64,000 nt of DNA from Lunularia cruciata (lineage: Eukaryota > Streptophyta > Marchantiopsida > Lunulariales > Lunulariaceae), in the NCBI GenBank assembly GCA_948567375.1, contig OX419757.1, positions 35,960,001 to 36,024,000 on the forward strand. The letters run 5' to 3'. Below the pieces are notes generated by a model that ran no database searches, was not told the origin of the DNA, and saw only the letters and a program-made list of their open reading frames with translations. A program made the translations under genes and the position numbers. This document shows positions 53,320 through 64,000 of the stretch, piece after piece; positions within the stretch are counted from its first letter, which is position 1; every line of letters begins with the position of its first letter.

Positions 53320-55446
53320 CTAGAACAAGGCACTCCCTTTTGCCGATTCGATGGCGACCAGAAGGACAAAGCCAAGCATTGCTGCCTGCCCGTTCAAGCG
53401 CTCAGCTGTAGGGGTGAATAGTCCAAACGGATTGAAAGTTGAAGCTGAACCATCCTCTTTTGTGTATTTCTCGTGAAGTGCTAGAGACATCAACGCCACT
53501 GCTACAGCGACAACAGCAGAAGAGAGTTCACCCCTGTAGACGGCACACCCATATTTTTCAGGTTAGGAAAGAGCATGCAGTACGTCAGCGTAACATTGAC
53601 GCATCAACGGCCATGACCAAGGCAACACATCGACGAAACTTCTCTAAGAGGCTATCCATTTACTTGTCGGTAAACACTCACCTGATTGTCAGCTGCTGTA
53701 AAACACTTTTGCCTGTCTCGAACTCGACTGTGGTTGCAGCGAAGAAACCAAGCATGGCGGTACGTCCAACCACCATACCTGGAGTTAAACCGGCAGCAAC
53801 GAGCTGCTTTGCCCCCAACTTCAATGTTTCTGTCCACATCAACAGGTAATCTACATCTGCCTCTTTATCAACTGTTGCTTGTGAGACAGAGCTTCCCTTC
53901 AGTTTCTCACCTCTCATCAGATGTGCTTTCTGCAATCACAGGACTCATTTGAGCACATATTTCCCCTCAACTAGGGGGTGTAGATCCGTTGAACTGAGTA
54001 ACAGCAAGATTGATATTGCTCTTGACAAGTCCACTGTTATCGTGGAATATGACTGAGTACATCTTCAGAGATACTATTCTTGTTTGGACTGCATTCTGTG
54101 CCTCAAAAAATCCAGTACGATAGCTATCCTGGTACTTGACCTTAGACCATTCAGAAGGTGAAAAATGAATAGCATCTTAAACGCACAGTCTGCTGGTGAA
54201 ACAAGGAACACTTGGTAATAGAGCAGTAACCTGACCTGCCAATCTGGTTCCCGTAGCTGCCTGGCAGCATCTGACCACCAGACCTGTGCACATTCCGGTG
54301 GATACAGGCGTCAGTCTTACAGACAAAAAGGCCTACGGTCAAAGCTTATCAAGCACGATGAGGAATTAGGATGGGATAACGCGGAGAAGATCAGGTTTTA
54401 CTGCATGTAAATTAGTTGAAGTCTATTCAGGACTACAATCCTCAGCAGGTCTAAAATTTTCCTCCATTGGATATACTCATGACTACTCTTCCGTCCTGGT
54501 CAGAACGAATTTCCTAATTTGCTACTTCAAAGGGAGTACAGCCACATCCACTGTACACGACAAGCGGTCCACAAATTATCAAAGCACTTGTGCCTGGCTA
54601 AGTGATCTACATATGTTGTGTTCCTTTATCATATGTTGTGTTCCTTTAACTAGCAGCAGAGTTCTCCTAAAGCAGAAGAGATAGTTGTAATCACAGACTT
54701 CAACTCGCACACTGTGAAAGAAGTGAAGGTACTAGTAGTCACATTCAACGTCGATGCCCAAGTCTACAGCACAAGTCTGTAGAGAACATGCTAATCGTAT
54801 TGCATGTTACGAGCCAACCAATTGTTAGCAAACTGGGGCCTTTCAGAACTATATTGAGATCTCTTCAATTTTGGCACTCTTGATAACCAGAACATTGTTC
54901 TCAAAATGTTTGAGCCCTGGCAAACTGACTTGACCACCCCAACTCTATTAGAAATTCTGAACCTACTGGTGTAGAAACAGACATGTGCTCTGCGGGAAAG
55001 GCAGCAGATATTCTTGAAAAGACTTGAATCTTTCAGAAACACGAGAATATCCAAGTTGTTTCTAGTCGAGTGTTCCCCAGGGGCCACTGCTGAGTCCATA
55101 TTCAAGGAATTTATTCAGCTTTCAGTCTAAATTTGGGAATTTTTTGGGGAATTAGGGAATAAACCGAGGGGACAGTTTCGCCTGATCTACATGTAAATTG
55201 TGAGATGAAGAGCACGAGAAACCGACGGAAAAATTAGCTTACCACTGCAACGCAGATAAGAGCTGGGGAGGAGGCAGGAGCCATACAGAGGCCCCTCCTT
55301 CCAATTACACGACGAACGCTGGAAAAGGCATTTCTCCCAAAGACAGCAGATCGAGCGAAGCTCGAATCTTTCGAAACTGACTGAATAGAAGAACCGTACA
55401 AACCACTCACTTCCGCCGAAGCTTGCAAGCACAATTCCAAAGCCAT
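53320..55446 (-). CDS. ELIP-like three-helix light-harvesting-like protein, plastid targeted
   Basis: A complete gene of three coding exons can be read on the minus strand: 55446-55243, 53929-53682 and 53533-53320. All junctions are GT...AG (GTAAGC and GTGAGT donors) and the phase is kept across both introns, giving exactly 222 codons including the stop. Residues 1-60 are Ser- and Arg-rich without acidic clusters, like a chloroplast transit peptide. Helix 1 holds GRTAMLGFFAATTVE (about 123-137), helix 2 is VVAVAVALMSLAL (about 158-170), and helix 3 holds ERLNGQAAMLGF (195-206), near the C-terminus. The E-x2-N-G-x-A-A-M-L-G-F pattern is the chlorophyll-binding signature of the LHC superfamily. 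The three-helix plan fits early light-inducible proteins, which protect thylakoids under light stress; a SEP/LIL relative is possible. Arg of the N-G-R motif is Gln here. Start chosen as the only ATG (good gacaagATGGC context). Confidence 0.85.
53534..53681 (-). other. Intron 2 of the LHC-like gene (148 bp)
   Basis: Donor AG/GTGAGT and acceptor CTACAG/G on the minus strand. It splits an Arg codon between second and third base. Confidence 0.85.
53930..55242 (-). other. Intron 1 of the LHC-like gene (1313 bp)
   Basis: Donor GTG/GTAAGC after the transit peptide and acceptor GATTGCAG/AAA on the minus strand, phase 0. It contains a short tandem copy of catatgttgtgttccttta near 54608-54645. Otherwise nothing noted. 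Confidence 0.75.
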
Positions 55447-56309
55447 CTTGTCACCACCTCGTCGTTCTCCCCTCACGCACTCTCCACAAATCCCAACCTC
55501 TCGAAAACCTTAAAAATCAACCCCTTCAGGGTAAGTCTTCACAAACAAGCTGGCACAGAGAGCGCGCTCCGCAATATTTCTTCAATATGATTGTAAATTT
55601 CCAACTGCCAGTGATTTGTGCTTTGTGGACCTCCTGAATTCCGAGGAGCTCTGCGTTCCGCGATCACACCCCCACAGCCTCGCTCTCGGAGCTGCGGACC
55701 CCACCAGCGACGACTAACGGAAATGGCCCCTAACAGATCGAAACCATCCCCAGTTCCACCCGTTATGTTACCTTCACTCCCGGTTACCTACAGCGTCCAC
55801 AGCTTCCGGACCAGTAAACCACGGCCATCGATCACGTGCCACACCACCCCGAAAATCCTACGTCTCATACCCCGCAAATATTTCTGGTCCAAGATCGGCA
55901 TTTCTACTAGCAATTATTTTTTAGTTTAGCGTAGTCTTGTCGTCATGTTAATCAAATTTGGAGGTAGTTAAAAGGTAGTTAAAAGCTGAACGGGGCCCAG
56001 AGGTTGACCCGGCGCAGAGAGAAGAATATCAGAGCTAACGATATCGGGAAGTGGTGGGTAAGGTTAGGAGAGGGTTGAACTAACCGGAGGGTCTGAACCA
56101 GGGCTAAGTGGGGAGAACTTGAGGTATGGAGGGAAAAGAGGAGTGTCGCGAGAGGAGAGGGAGCGATCGATTTCTGCTGCTCCAAGTTTTCATTGAGTTC
56201 ATCGAGTTCATCGAGTTTGAGAGGGAGGTGGAGGTCTTCGGTTTCTGTGGATTAGCTCGCGTGTGGATTTCGACCTCATCGGGAGCGTAGGAACTCATAT
56301 TGGAGGAAA
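55447..56309. promoter_or_regulatory. Shared 5' region of two head-to-head plastid genes
   Basis: 863 bp separate the two start codons, and the genes point away from each other. The stretch is richer in G+C and CpG than its surroundings around 55610-55830 and 56100-56300, which suggests protection from methylation-driven decay as in promoters. A 12-bp repeat (tcatcgagt-tcatcgagt) near 56190-56215 lies in what is probably the leader of the MinE gene. No TATA box could be fixed for either gene. Confidence 0.55.
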
Positions 56310-57265
56310 ATGAGCGGCCTCACGGCCTGCGCGGTGGTGAATGGCGCCGGATTCGCGTCGCCATGTCGAGCCGGCTATGAGTTTGGGGGGCCTTGTGCAT
56401 TGAAGGTATGGTACCTGCGCTTAGTTGAGGATGTAGAGTTGTTCTGGAATACTGAACCTTGGCGTTGAGGATTTGTGGAAGTGGAAGAAGGGAGGATGTG
56501 GAAGGTTTTAGGGTGGATCATTAGGGCTTTGGACGCATTTAGATAATTTTAGTGCTATTGTAGGCGTGGTTTGAATTGTCTGCGGTGTTGTTGTGATTGT
56601 CTGTTGCTAACTGAGATATTCGTTTGTTTGGAAAATTGATATAGGGAATCGGAGGCCTTAGTCAGGTGTCTTTTGGCAAGGAGCGAAGGAATTCCTGGAG
56701 CTCTCAAGTTAAGCACAAGTTTGAGGTCAATGAGGTTTGGGGGTCTTCTAGTGTCAGAAATTTTTTGTTTCAATGCCAAGCACTGGCCGATGATCAGCCG
56801 AGTGTATCTGATGATGACGCCTACGCAGCTCATGCGCGGGAACTATTAGGAGAAGATGAACCCCAGAATTTCTTGGACAGGCTAATTAGGGCGTGGAGTA
56901 TTCTCTTTCCCAGCAGTAAGCGCAGGTTGACGACTTCCAATGCGGAAATTGCTAAACAACGACTGAAAATGATTCTTATCTCGGATCGATGCTCGGTGAA
57001 CGACGAAGCGAAACGACGAATTGTGGATAATATCGTTGGAGCTCTTTCTGATTTTGTGGAGATAGAATCGGAGGATAAAGTACAGCTCACCGTTTCCTCT
57101 GATCCTGATTTGGGCACTGTCTACTCTGTCACGGTGCCGGTGAGAAGAGTCAAGCCAGATTATCAGGAGTACAGCCGAGACCTAAATGTAGTACTGTCTG
57201 AGGAATTCAGGACTGTGGACTTGAAACTGGAGTATCATCCCGACTCGCTTGAAGGCCAAATATGA
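56310..57265 (+). CDS. MINE1: Chloroplast division-site factor MinE
   Basis: Two coding exons, 56310-56405 and 56645-57265, joined in phase 0 with donor AAG/GTATGG and acceptor ATATAG/GG, give 238 aa, close to the ~230 aa of plant MinE. Residues 1 to ~60 are low in acid residues and fit a transit peptide. The MinE domain spans ~107-205. FLDRLIRAWSILFP is the amphipathic region that contacts MinD and membrane. ANIAKQRLKMIL-like text (SNAEIAKQRLKMILISDRC) is the MinD-stimulating helix, and ALSDFVEIESEDKVQLTV with VPVRRVKP is the topological-specificity fold. Plant MinE stimulates MinD ATPase so that the FtsZ ring forms only at the middle of the plastid. No stops or frameshifts; it looks functional. 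The ATG sits in aggaaaATGAG. Confidence 0.95.
56406..56644 (+). other. Intron of the MinE gene (239 bp)
   Basis: GTATGG donor and TTGATATAG acceptor; T-rich near the 3' end. It follows codon 32, within the transit peptide region. Confidence 0.9.
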
Positions 57266-57872
57266 TGGGCAGACCACTTTCTGGAAGTTTTGATCCTTCG
57301 AGTAGGCGCTTAGTCGCTGTATCCCTTGGGATTTCTTCTCTGAAAAAGGGAAGGCTTGTTGTACATTTACATTCTTCACCATTCATGGGTCAACTGCACG
57401 TGTGCTTCATCAAGGTATCTGCAGCTGTTTGATAGATACCTAGTGCTTGTATGATGCTTGTTACCATCAGCGGTCCAAAAAAGTGAGCTGGGGTGGTGAG
57501 GACAATAGAACTTGCATGTACAAGCTATAGGAAGCTTTCTCCACATCATATAGAGAAGCTTTGTAGCTACAGTAAATGCAGATCCGTATCCACTGCTGGC
57601 TGTGACATCCCATCCTGGTTTCGAGAACTCAGACCAGGGATCTATGTTGGTGCTGAAAGACGCCTGTAAATATATATGTTTCCAACACCCAGTGGCTTTT
57701 CTTCTCATCCTATGTCTCTTCGCTTTAAATTGTTGAATTGCAAATGTGTTGTTTTGTGGGTTGTATCCTTGCAGTTCATCAGAGACTCATTTCTCCATGC
57801 ATTTTGGGTTTGACGTCGGCCGTAGAGTCTCTGCCATGTACCTCTGCAATGTCATTTTCACGACTGGTCATG
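57266..57872. other. 3' flank of the MinE gene
   Basis: Probably contains the 3' UTR. No clear polyadenylation signal could be chosen among AT-rich candidates. No other gene seen. Confidence 0.4.
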
Positions 57873-57918
57873 TTCGAGGACGGGTATGGAACTTACCGGT
57901 TCCATACCCGTCCTCGAA
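57873..57918. repeat. Perfect 20-bp inverted repeat with 6-base loop
   Basis: The arms 57873-57892 and 57899-57918 are exact reverse complements (left arm starts TTCGAGGACGGG). As RNA this would be a very stable hairpin. GC-rich arms stand out from the AT-rich flank. Confidence 0.95.
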
Positions 57919-60229
57919 CGGGTATTTTAACGGTTTCTGTATTCCATTACACAATGTGTACCTTCGGAAATACTCGTGAGAGTACTTCGTGGAAACTTTA
58001 AAAGTTTCGAATTCCAAGCATCTGACCAATGCGCTAGATGAAGAAGTCAGCTTCTGCTGTACTGCTAATCCATTTTACCGTCGCCAACACGTTAGTGATG
58101 CATACAGATGCTGCAGAAGTATTTTGTAGATTATACTTTGTCTTGAATAAGCTTTCACTTAGGGACCTTGTGGGAACCCCATGGTGTCCCTTGATTGAAA
58201 AGTTCATTAGTTTGGTGCTCGTCATACGTTGTACTTCTTATGAAGCAGAGAAGGTCACGCACTAATATTACTTTGGTAGTGAGATTCAATTTGGATTCCC
58301 CGCGAGTGTGATGACCCTGTTTATTATGCAGTTAGACTGCACTACTTCTGACTTGCAGCGGATGCAGCAATATATTGTCGCCCTCTTGTCATTGTATTTA
58401 GAAGGCTTTGGTGTGCACTTAGCTTGCACTCGTGCCATAGTTATAAGCATGTTTTATTCATTCACTGTACTTCTTATGCAGTCATATTGCTAGTGGTGGG
58501 TGCTCCCTGGTGGTCCTGGTATGCACTGGTCAAGCTTCTATCCCTTTATGAAGCACATGGGACTAGTCCTTTTGGTAATCTCAAAAGTCCAGTGCTGGTC
58601 CATTCCAAACATTTACTTCGTCTCTGAGTTGAATTGCCTGGTTGTTTTGCTGAATCTCCTAAGCAACTATATTTCCTTCTATCATTGGTCTCTTCATCTA
58701 CGAGTTTGCTATCATTTCTCATTGGCATGGAAGTGGACTGCATACACTATGCGGCTTCTAGAACTTCGTAATATCTTGAATTCAGCATGATGCACATCAC
58801 TTTCTACACTTACTATTACCAGCACCAAGCAAACATGGCTCACCAATCACCCTTCGTAGTTCTTGAGGAGTTTAGAACCCTTGAAAATTTGTAAACAGTT
58901 GGAAAGCCCTTCATCATAAGGATCTTCCTTTTGTGCTTATCTTTCCCTTCACCAGTCGAGACAATTTTAGTTCCGTGGGAATAAGTAATTTTCTCTCTCA
59001 GCTGGAGAAAACGCATGGAATGATTAAGGACGTCACGATGGACCAGGCGGCAGACGACTAATTTATCAATCATTCTCCAACAATTGAGCTCTTCTTTTCA
59101 TTTTCTTTCACAGGTCGTAACATGTTCATCGTGGTTTCGTATGGCGAATGAAGAATTGTAGACCACATGTGTTCAGTCCTAATGAGGTTACTTGAGCCAA
59201 CCAAAATAGTACCATATCTTGGAAATTTCCGCCATCGGTTTCTTGCCTAATTCAATTCCAATGCGTGTGGTCTATACGCGATGTCCAAAGTGTCCAGTGA
59301 ACTTTTGCGGAATGACTTCACTCGCGGAAATTTTGCAAAATCTTCAATTTAAACTTCTGTCTGTTGAAACTTATGTCTATCAAAATATACCACCAAACTT
59401 TTCGGTAGTGACTCCACTCTCGCGGCAACGGTTTCACATCAGTTTCGAGTGCAGATCTTACGAGATAGAATGATAAGTATCTTGACCAATTGAACCAAAA
59501 CTGAAACTAAACTAAATCTAACTGGTATTCAAGGGATGAATTGAAATGAAACTTGAGTTTGAAGAAAAAAACATATTGTTTTGAAATTCCAAGTAATTAG
59601 TTTAAATATATAGATAATTTTTAAGTCTTTTAATCCAATGAAATATATTGTATCAGATACGGACAGTTGAAATGATTCTTAATATATTTTCATTTCTCTA
59701 ATAACCATGGGGGTTGATCTGTTTTCAATATTTCTTTCTATAACATAACTGGACCACGAGGTGATGTTTTACCTCTAGTAACAAAGATGAGAATTCCCCG
59801 AGTCAAAACCGAGTCTCTCGGGAATTAGTGATGCTACCAAGATCCGAGTTGATAAGCTCAATCTAATTAAATAAGTTTTAAGGTGAAATCTTGGAATATG
59901 AAGTGTTCAGTAATATTGATTTATGAATATAATTCACCAGTATGAGAATAAAATTTAAAATATTTAAATAAGGATAAATTCCTTCTAAAAACTATAAAGT
60001 TAATCCAAGAAGAGATAATTACTTCTAATTACAATAATCAATCTTGTATTACCTTTTAACTCTAGAAGAAATTGTTCTAATTACATCACTAGACTTGTAG
60101 ATGCAAGCATTATTTAGATTCCCGAAGGGGTGTTTCAATGCACCTGCCCAATAGAACTAAAGCAATGTAGAACCAATTAACAATGATAGTGGTGTTAGGA
60201 TGCAAAGCCTGGTCCGTACTTGCTTAATT
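57919..60229. other. Intergenic region, no gene recognised
   Basis: Short open frames between 58000 and 59475 have no family resemblance. The phrase tgtacttcttatg-agca/cagt occurs at about 58230 and 58468, with similar flanks, so there may be an old duplication. Confidence 0.4.
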
Positions 60230-60270
60230 TGCTTCATTGGTCTTATCTTAGATGTTTAGATCTATAGCTT

Positions 60271-60516
60271 AGATTGTCTAAAACACAGATTGTTCAAAGT
60301 TGGACTTAAAAATGTTCATTCGTGAACAACTAGTGTAGTCCTTCAACGTCTTGTAGCTTGTCTAGAGTGAATGGTTCAAGGTCGGAATTGTTTAGATTGT
60401 CTAAAACACAGATTATTCAAGGTCGGAATAAAAAAAATGTTCATTCTTGAACAACTAGGTGTAGTCCTTCAACATCTTGTAGCTTGTCTAGAGTGAATTG
60501 ATCAAGTGAGACTCTG
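60271..60516 (+). repeat. 123-bp tandem duplication in the LTR region
   Basis: The unit starting agattgtctaaaacacagat is at 60271-60393 and again from 60394. Each unit holds TGTTCA, four bases, TGAACA, a perfect small hairpin. Confidence 0.88.
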
Positions 60517-60747
60517 ATAAACATCGACTTGCAAGGAGCTTGAACATGGACGCGCAAGGAGCTTGAAATATAGACGGGAGAGAGTGATCATGTTAGACTA
60601 AGGGAAGATTAATGTTCAAGATTGGATGTAGGAATTGAAAGAAATAGCTTACTTTCTTCCTAGAAATCTTTGTAACCAATATAGATAAAATACTAATAAT
60701 CTGTTATTTGTGTGGTCACGGACGGAAGAATAAGGGACTTTGAACCT

Positions 60748-60755
60748 TATAAAAG
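60748..60755 (+). promoter_or_regulatory. TATA box of the copia LTR
   Basis: TATAAAAG, placed upstream of gag and the putative primer site, fits the LTR promoter. Confidence 0.55.
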
Positions 60756-60888
60756 CTTGTGTGTGATGATTTTCGTATTCTTTTCTCATTCTCCGTCCAG
60801 TTATTGCTTTTATTGTTGTGCAGGGTTGATCCCCAACACTTGGGGACTCTAGTAAGAGGTCAAGATAGATTAAAGAATCTTTAATAAT

Positions 60889-60901
60889 TGGTACTAAAGC
60901 G
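60889..60901 (+). promoter_or_regulatory. Possible primer-binding site
   Basis: TTGGTACTAAAGC resembles the TGGTAnCAGAGC sites of plant copia elements with two or three changes. Its position before gag agrees. Confidence 0.4.
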
Positions 60902-60941
60902 ATAAGTTTAAATGGAAGAGTATAAGCAATGGCAAGAAAAG

Positions 60942-61183
60942 AGGAAAGGTAGAGATAGACAAATTTTATTGCAAAGATTTTGGTTTCTAGAAGACGTATA
61001 CAATAACCATTTGGTTAAGTATTTTTTGTAGATAAGTTTAAATTCTAAATAATAAAAGAAGAAGGAAAGGTAAAGATAGACAAATTGTATTGCAAAGATT
61101 TTAGTTTCTAGGAGATGTATACAATAACCATTTGGTTAAGTCTGCATTTTTTTAAGTATTTTTTGTAGATCATTTTACATTCT
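60942..61183 (+). repeat. 121-bp tandem duplication
   Basis: The unit beginning aggaaaggta.agatagacaa is at 60942-61062 and repeated from 61063 with about 90% identity. Confidence 0.88.
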
Positions 61184-61488
61184 AAATATGAAAAAAAATT
61201 GATCAACATCACAAGACAATCCACTGATTTAAGAAAAAAAATTGATTTTACCATGATATTTGATTTTATGTATTAAGTTTGCAATAATTTTTTTTTCAAA
61301 CTTCCACACTAAGTTTGCAACATTCAGATAAGTCAGCATTTTGTTGTAAATATCAAATTGTAGACTTAGAGATATGTGTATTATATTGATGATTATCTAT
61401 ATAAGAAGAAGCTTCATGTATCTCTTGAAGGTGTGAAACCAAGATTCATGTCACAAGAAGATTAAGATTTGATAGATCTACATGCTTT

Positions 61489-62270
61489 GTGAGTTGTATG
61501 CCTCACATTAGAAATGTTATGTTCAATGTTTTAGAGTGGAAGACAACAAGGTGTCTATTGGAAACCTTGTCAAATATGTATAAGAATACTCAACTTCCAA
61601 TAAGGTGTATTTGTTGTTTTTTCAACCTAAAGATGAGCAAAGGTCACTCTATCATGGATCACATTAATAAGTTCGACCTGATTAGAAGCTAGTTAAGCTC
61701 AATAGAAATCAATTTTAAGGATGAAGTGTGGACACTCCAGAATTCTATTTGTTTGTTAGAAGGCGGGGGACTTGCTTTTGTTGGACATCACAAAACCAAA
61801 TTTTATCTTTGCTTGAAAGCTAGAGTGCAACAATGACAATAGTAAACAATTCTTGTGGCTCAAACAAGGTCCAAAATCTGATACTCAATGAAGATATTAG
61901 AAGAGGAGAGTCCAACATAAACTTTGGATTGGCATTGAATACATTTGAAACTAAGGAAGGACCTGTTGCATAGCTACAATTGTAGGAGATCCAAGTCCAA
62001 GAGGAGAAGCAAGTCTAGATCAAAAGGTGTTGTGTGTTGGCATTGTGGCAAGAATGTGCACACAAGAAAGTTCTATTGGCTCATAAAGAAGAATGCAAGC
62101 AAGGGGAAAAATAATGATTCTATAAAGAAAACTATATACAAAGTCAATAATGTCTTGATCCTTAGTGCAGATAGCCCTATAAAGTCATGGATTCTTGGAT
62201 TTGGGAGCTTCATTTCACTCTACCTCATGGAAGGAATATACGTTGACCTACTTTGCTTTGTGATTTTTTA
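61489..62270 (+). pseudogene. Copia gag and protease remnant (second element)
   Basis: KMSKGHSIMDHINKFD (61630-61680) is the conserved Gag block. A Lys/Arg/Ser-rich run leads to CWHCGKNVHTRKFY at 62034-62075, a zinc knuckle whose last Cys is Tyr. SPIKSWILGFGSFIS near 62173-62215 is a damaged protease active site (D-S-G-A lost). Confidence 0.75.
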
Positions 62271-62559
62271 AAAGTTTATCTTGTTGATGATGAGCCTTTG
62301 GACATTGTGGAGAGTGATGATGTTCATATTAAAATGCCAAATCAGTTGGTGTGGAACTTAAGAATATTAGGCATATTCTAGACTTGAAGAGAAATTTGTA
62401 ATCTCAATTGTGCAATTTGACAACGAAGTGTATGTCACAACTTTTGTAGGTGATTATTGGAAAATCATCAGAGGAGTTATGCTGATTGCATGAGGAAACA
62501 AGTTTGAGATACTCTACATGACCAACAACTCCGAGGATATGGTTGCACTTGCGGATACA

Positions 62560-63413
62560 AGTTCATATGGTAATCTTTGACATTGCAAACTTGGGCATAT
62601 GAGTAAAAAAGGTATGAAGATGATGATAAAGAAGTATAAGCTACCAGATCTAAAAACTATCAATTTAGGTCTTTGTGAAGATTGCATATTTATAAAACAG
62701 AAAAGTGTCAATTTCTCAAAGGGTAGAATAGCACCTAGTACAAGGAGGCTAGAGCTTGTACACACAAATGTGTGGGATCCTTTGCCAATTGCATCTCTTG
62801 GGAGTTCACAACATTATGTCACTTTTATAGATGACTATACCATAAGGTTTGGGTATATTTCTTGAAGCACAGATTAGAGGTGCCGGCAACTTTCAAGAAG
62901 TGGAAAAATCTAATAGAAACAAGTATGGTGCAAAGGTAAAATAACTAAGATTGGACAATGGTGGTGAATATAACAATAGTGAGTTGAAGGAATTTTGCAC
63001 AATAAATGAAGAAGACCTTACCGAGCACACCGTAGAAAAACAGAGTGGTTGAGCACATGAATCAAACTCTAAAGGGAAGAGTTAATAGCATGAGGATCCA
63101 TGCTTTTTTGGCCAAGGTATTATGGGCTAAAGCAATAAACATTACAACATACTTGGTAAACAAAGTTCCATTAGTTCCCTTTGACCATAAGTTGCACAAA
63201 GAGAAGTGGATAGAAAAAACAATGAATTTGTCACACTTGAGAGTCTTTAGGTGTGTCTCTTATGTGCATGTCAATGGAAAGAAAATGGACAAGTTAGATG
63301 TAAATTCTAGGAAGTGTTTCTTTATTGGATGTGGTGTAAATGACTTTAGGTACAAGTTTTGGGATGTAGAGAGCAAGAAAATCATCAAAAGCAAAGAATG
63401 TGAGATTCAATAA
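62560..63413 (+). pseudogene. Copia integrase (second element)
   Basis: The zinc-binding part reads CKLGHMSKKGMKMM, then LCEDCIF (62585-62690). The core keeps YVTFIDDY at 62815-62840, with the first catalytic Asp changed (HTNVWDP). The second Asp lies in LDNGGEYN after a frameshift near 62955, and the Glu in VEHMNQTLKGRVNS at 63048-63090. SRKCFFIGCGVNDFRYKFWD at 63307-63366 is the C-terminal block. Confidence 0.82.
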
Positions 63414-63649
63414 GCATCTATTTTACAAGAATGAAATTATTCTAGATTCAAATAGTGTAGATAAGCAAAGCAAAGAAAAAAATCAAGTTGAGTTGTAGGA
63501 GATAATAGAAGACGATGTTACCATAAGGGTTCAAGGAAACCCTTGAAACTCAAAAACTACTCTACCACAATCTCAACTATGTGCACCGCACTTAAAGAGA
63601 TCTAAAGAATCACAAGACCACTAGAAAGGTATTCATTCTCATTGCATTT

Positions 63650-64000
63650 CTTGGTATTGATAAATGGAGGTGAAACTGAATCTTACAAGGAAGCCATGCA
63701 AGGCAAAAACTTGATGAAGTGTGCGCTTGCCATGAAGAACAAGATGAGGTCCTTGGATAAAAAACAAACCTAGGAGTTCAGTTTACTACGCACAAGGCAA
63801 GAAGGCTCTACAAAAAGAATGTGTTTACAAGGTAAGAGAGGAACACAATGTTAGCATAAGGTACAAGGTAAGGTTAGTTGTGAAAGGCTTCCAACAGAAG
63901 AAAAAGATAGATTAAATTGAGATTTTCTTGTCGGTATTCAAGCACTCAACAATAAGAGTGGTTCTCAATATAGTGGCAACAAAAGACCTTCATATGGAGC
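63650..64000 (+). pseudogene. Start of copia reverse transcriptase (second element)
   Basis: ESYKEAMQGKN (63680-63715), a K-x-M-x-S-L-D-K-K-Q-T block and, after frame changes, the R-L-V-V-K-G-F-Q-Q-K-like block near 63870-63905 mark the N-terminal part. The window ends before the catalytic blocks. Confidence 0.7.

Larger units (their letters stand above)
60230..64000 (+). mobile_element. Second Ty1/copia element, running past the window end
   Basis: A TATA box, a degenerate primer-binding site and gag, integrase and the start of reverse transcriptase follow in copia order on the plus strand. The 5' limit is unclear; the LTR probably lies between about 60200 and 60880. Stops and frameshifts are common. 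The 3' half is outside the window. Confidence 0.75.

Noticed and set aside
53439-53849. 136-codon plus-strand open frame
   Set aside because: It lies opposite exons 2 and 3 of the LHC-like gene, whose spliced reading is much better supported.
55618-55929. 103-codon Pro/Ser-rich frame between the two genes
   Set aside because: GC-rich promoter or leader DNA often gives open frames by chance; no domain or homologue is recognised and no splice partner is visible.

Overview
This is nuclear DNA of a land plant with a large, retrotransposon-filled genome. Two short-intron genes for plastid-targeted proteins (a MinE division factor and a three-helix light-harvesting-like protein) show it is a green plant. 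The mix of decayed chromoviruses, Ty1/copia elements, an endonuclease-type non-LTR family and Harbinger remnants suggests a seed-free plant or gymnosperm more than a flowering plant, but the species cannot be named from sequence alone. No bacterial, organellar, rRNA, tRNA or CRISPR features were seen.

Layout. 0.3-4.2 kb: two fragments of a non-LTR retrotransposon family, in opposite orientations. 5.37-14.2 kb: a complete but decayed Ty3/gypsy chromovirus on the minus strand with both LTRs, a perfect AGTAT target duplication, primer-binding site and polypurine tract. It sits inside a Harbinger-type transposase and carries a 2.3-kb insertion in its own reverse transcriptase. 15.5-20.2 kb: a 61-62-bp tandem array, an inverted repeat with ~0.7-kb arms and solo LTRs. 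20.5-31.07 kb: a second chromovirus on the plus strand, split by a mosaic element with 105-bp LTRs (22.8-28.65 kb) and by solo LTRs. Its own LTR carries arrays of heat-shock elements upstream of a TATA box. 33.08-42.0 kb: a minus-strand Ty3/gypsy element with 105-bp LTR whose polyprotein holds, between protease and reverse transcriptase, a recognisable C5-cytosine DNA methyltransferase, and ends with a PHD-finger-like domain after the integrase. This is the most remarkable object in the window. 43.9-49.0 kb: a decayed Ty1/copia element. 49.07-50.7 kb: a third non-LTR copy. 60.2-64.0 kb: another Ty1/copia element running off the end.

Genic island. Between 50.7 and 60 kb repeats thin out. An intact three-exon gene on the minus strand (53320-55446, 221 aa) encodes an ELIP/LHC-like protein. 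Head to head with it, starting 863 bp away, an intact two-exon gene on the plus strand (56310-57265, 238 aa) encodes chloroplast MinE. Both are predicted to act in the plastid, one in thylakoid photoprotection and one in placing the division ring, and they may share the promoter region between them.

Nearly all element coding regions carry stops and frameshifts, many of the kind expected from C-to-T decay of methylated cytosines, so they are annotated as pseudogenes. Boundaries are exact where an LTR terminus or target duplication could be read and approximate elsewhere.
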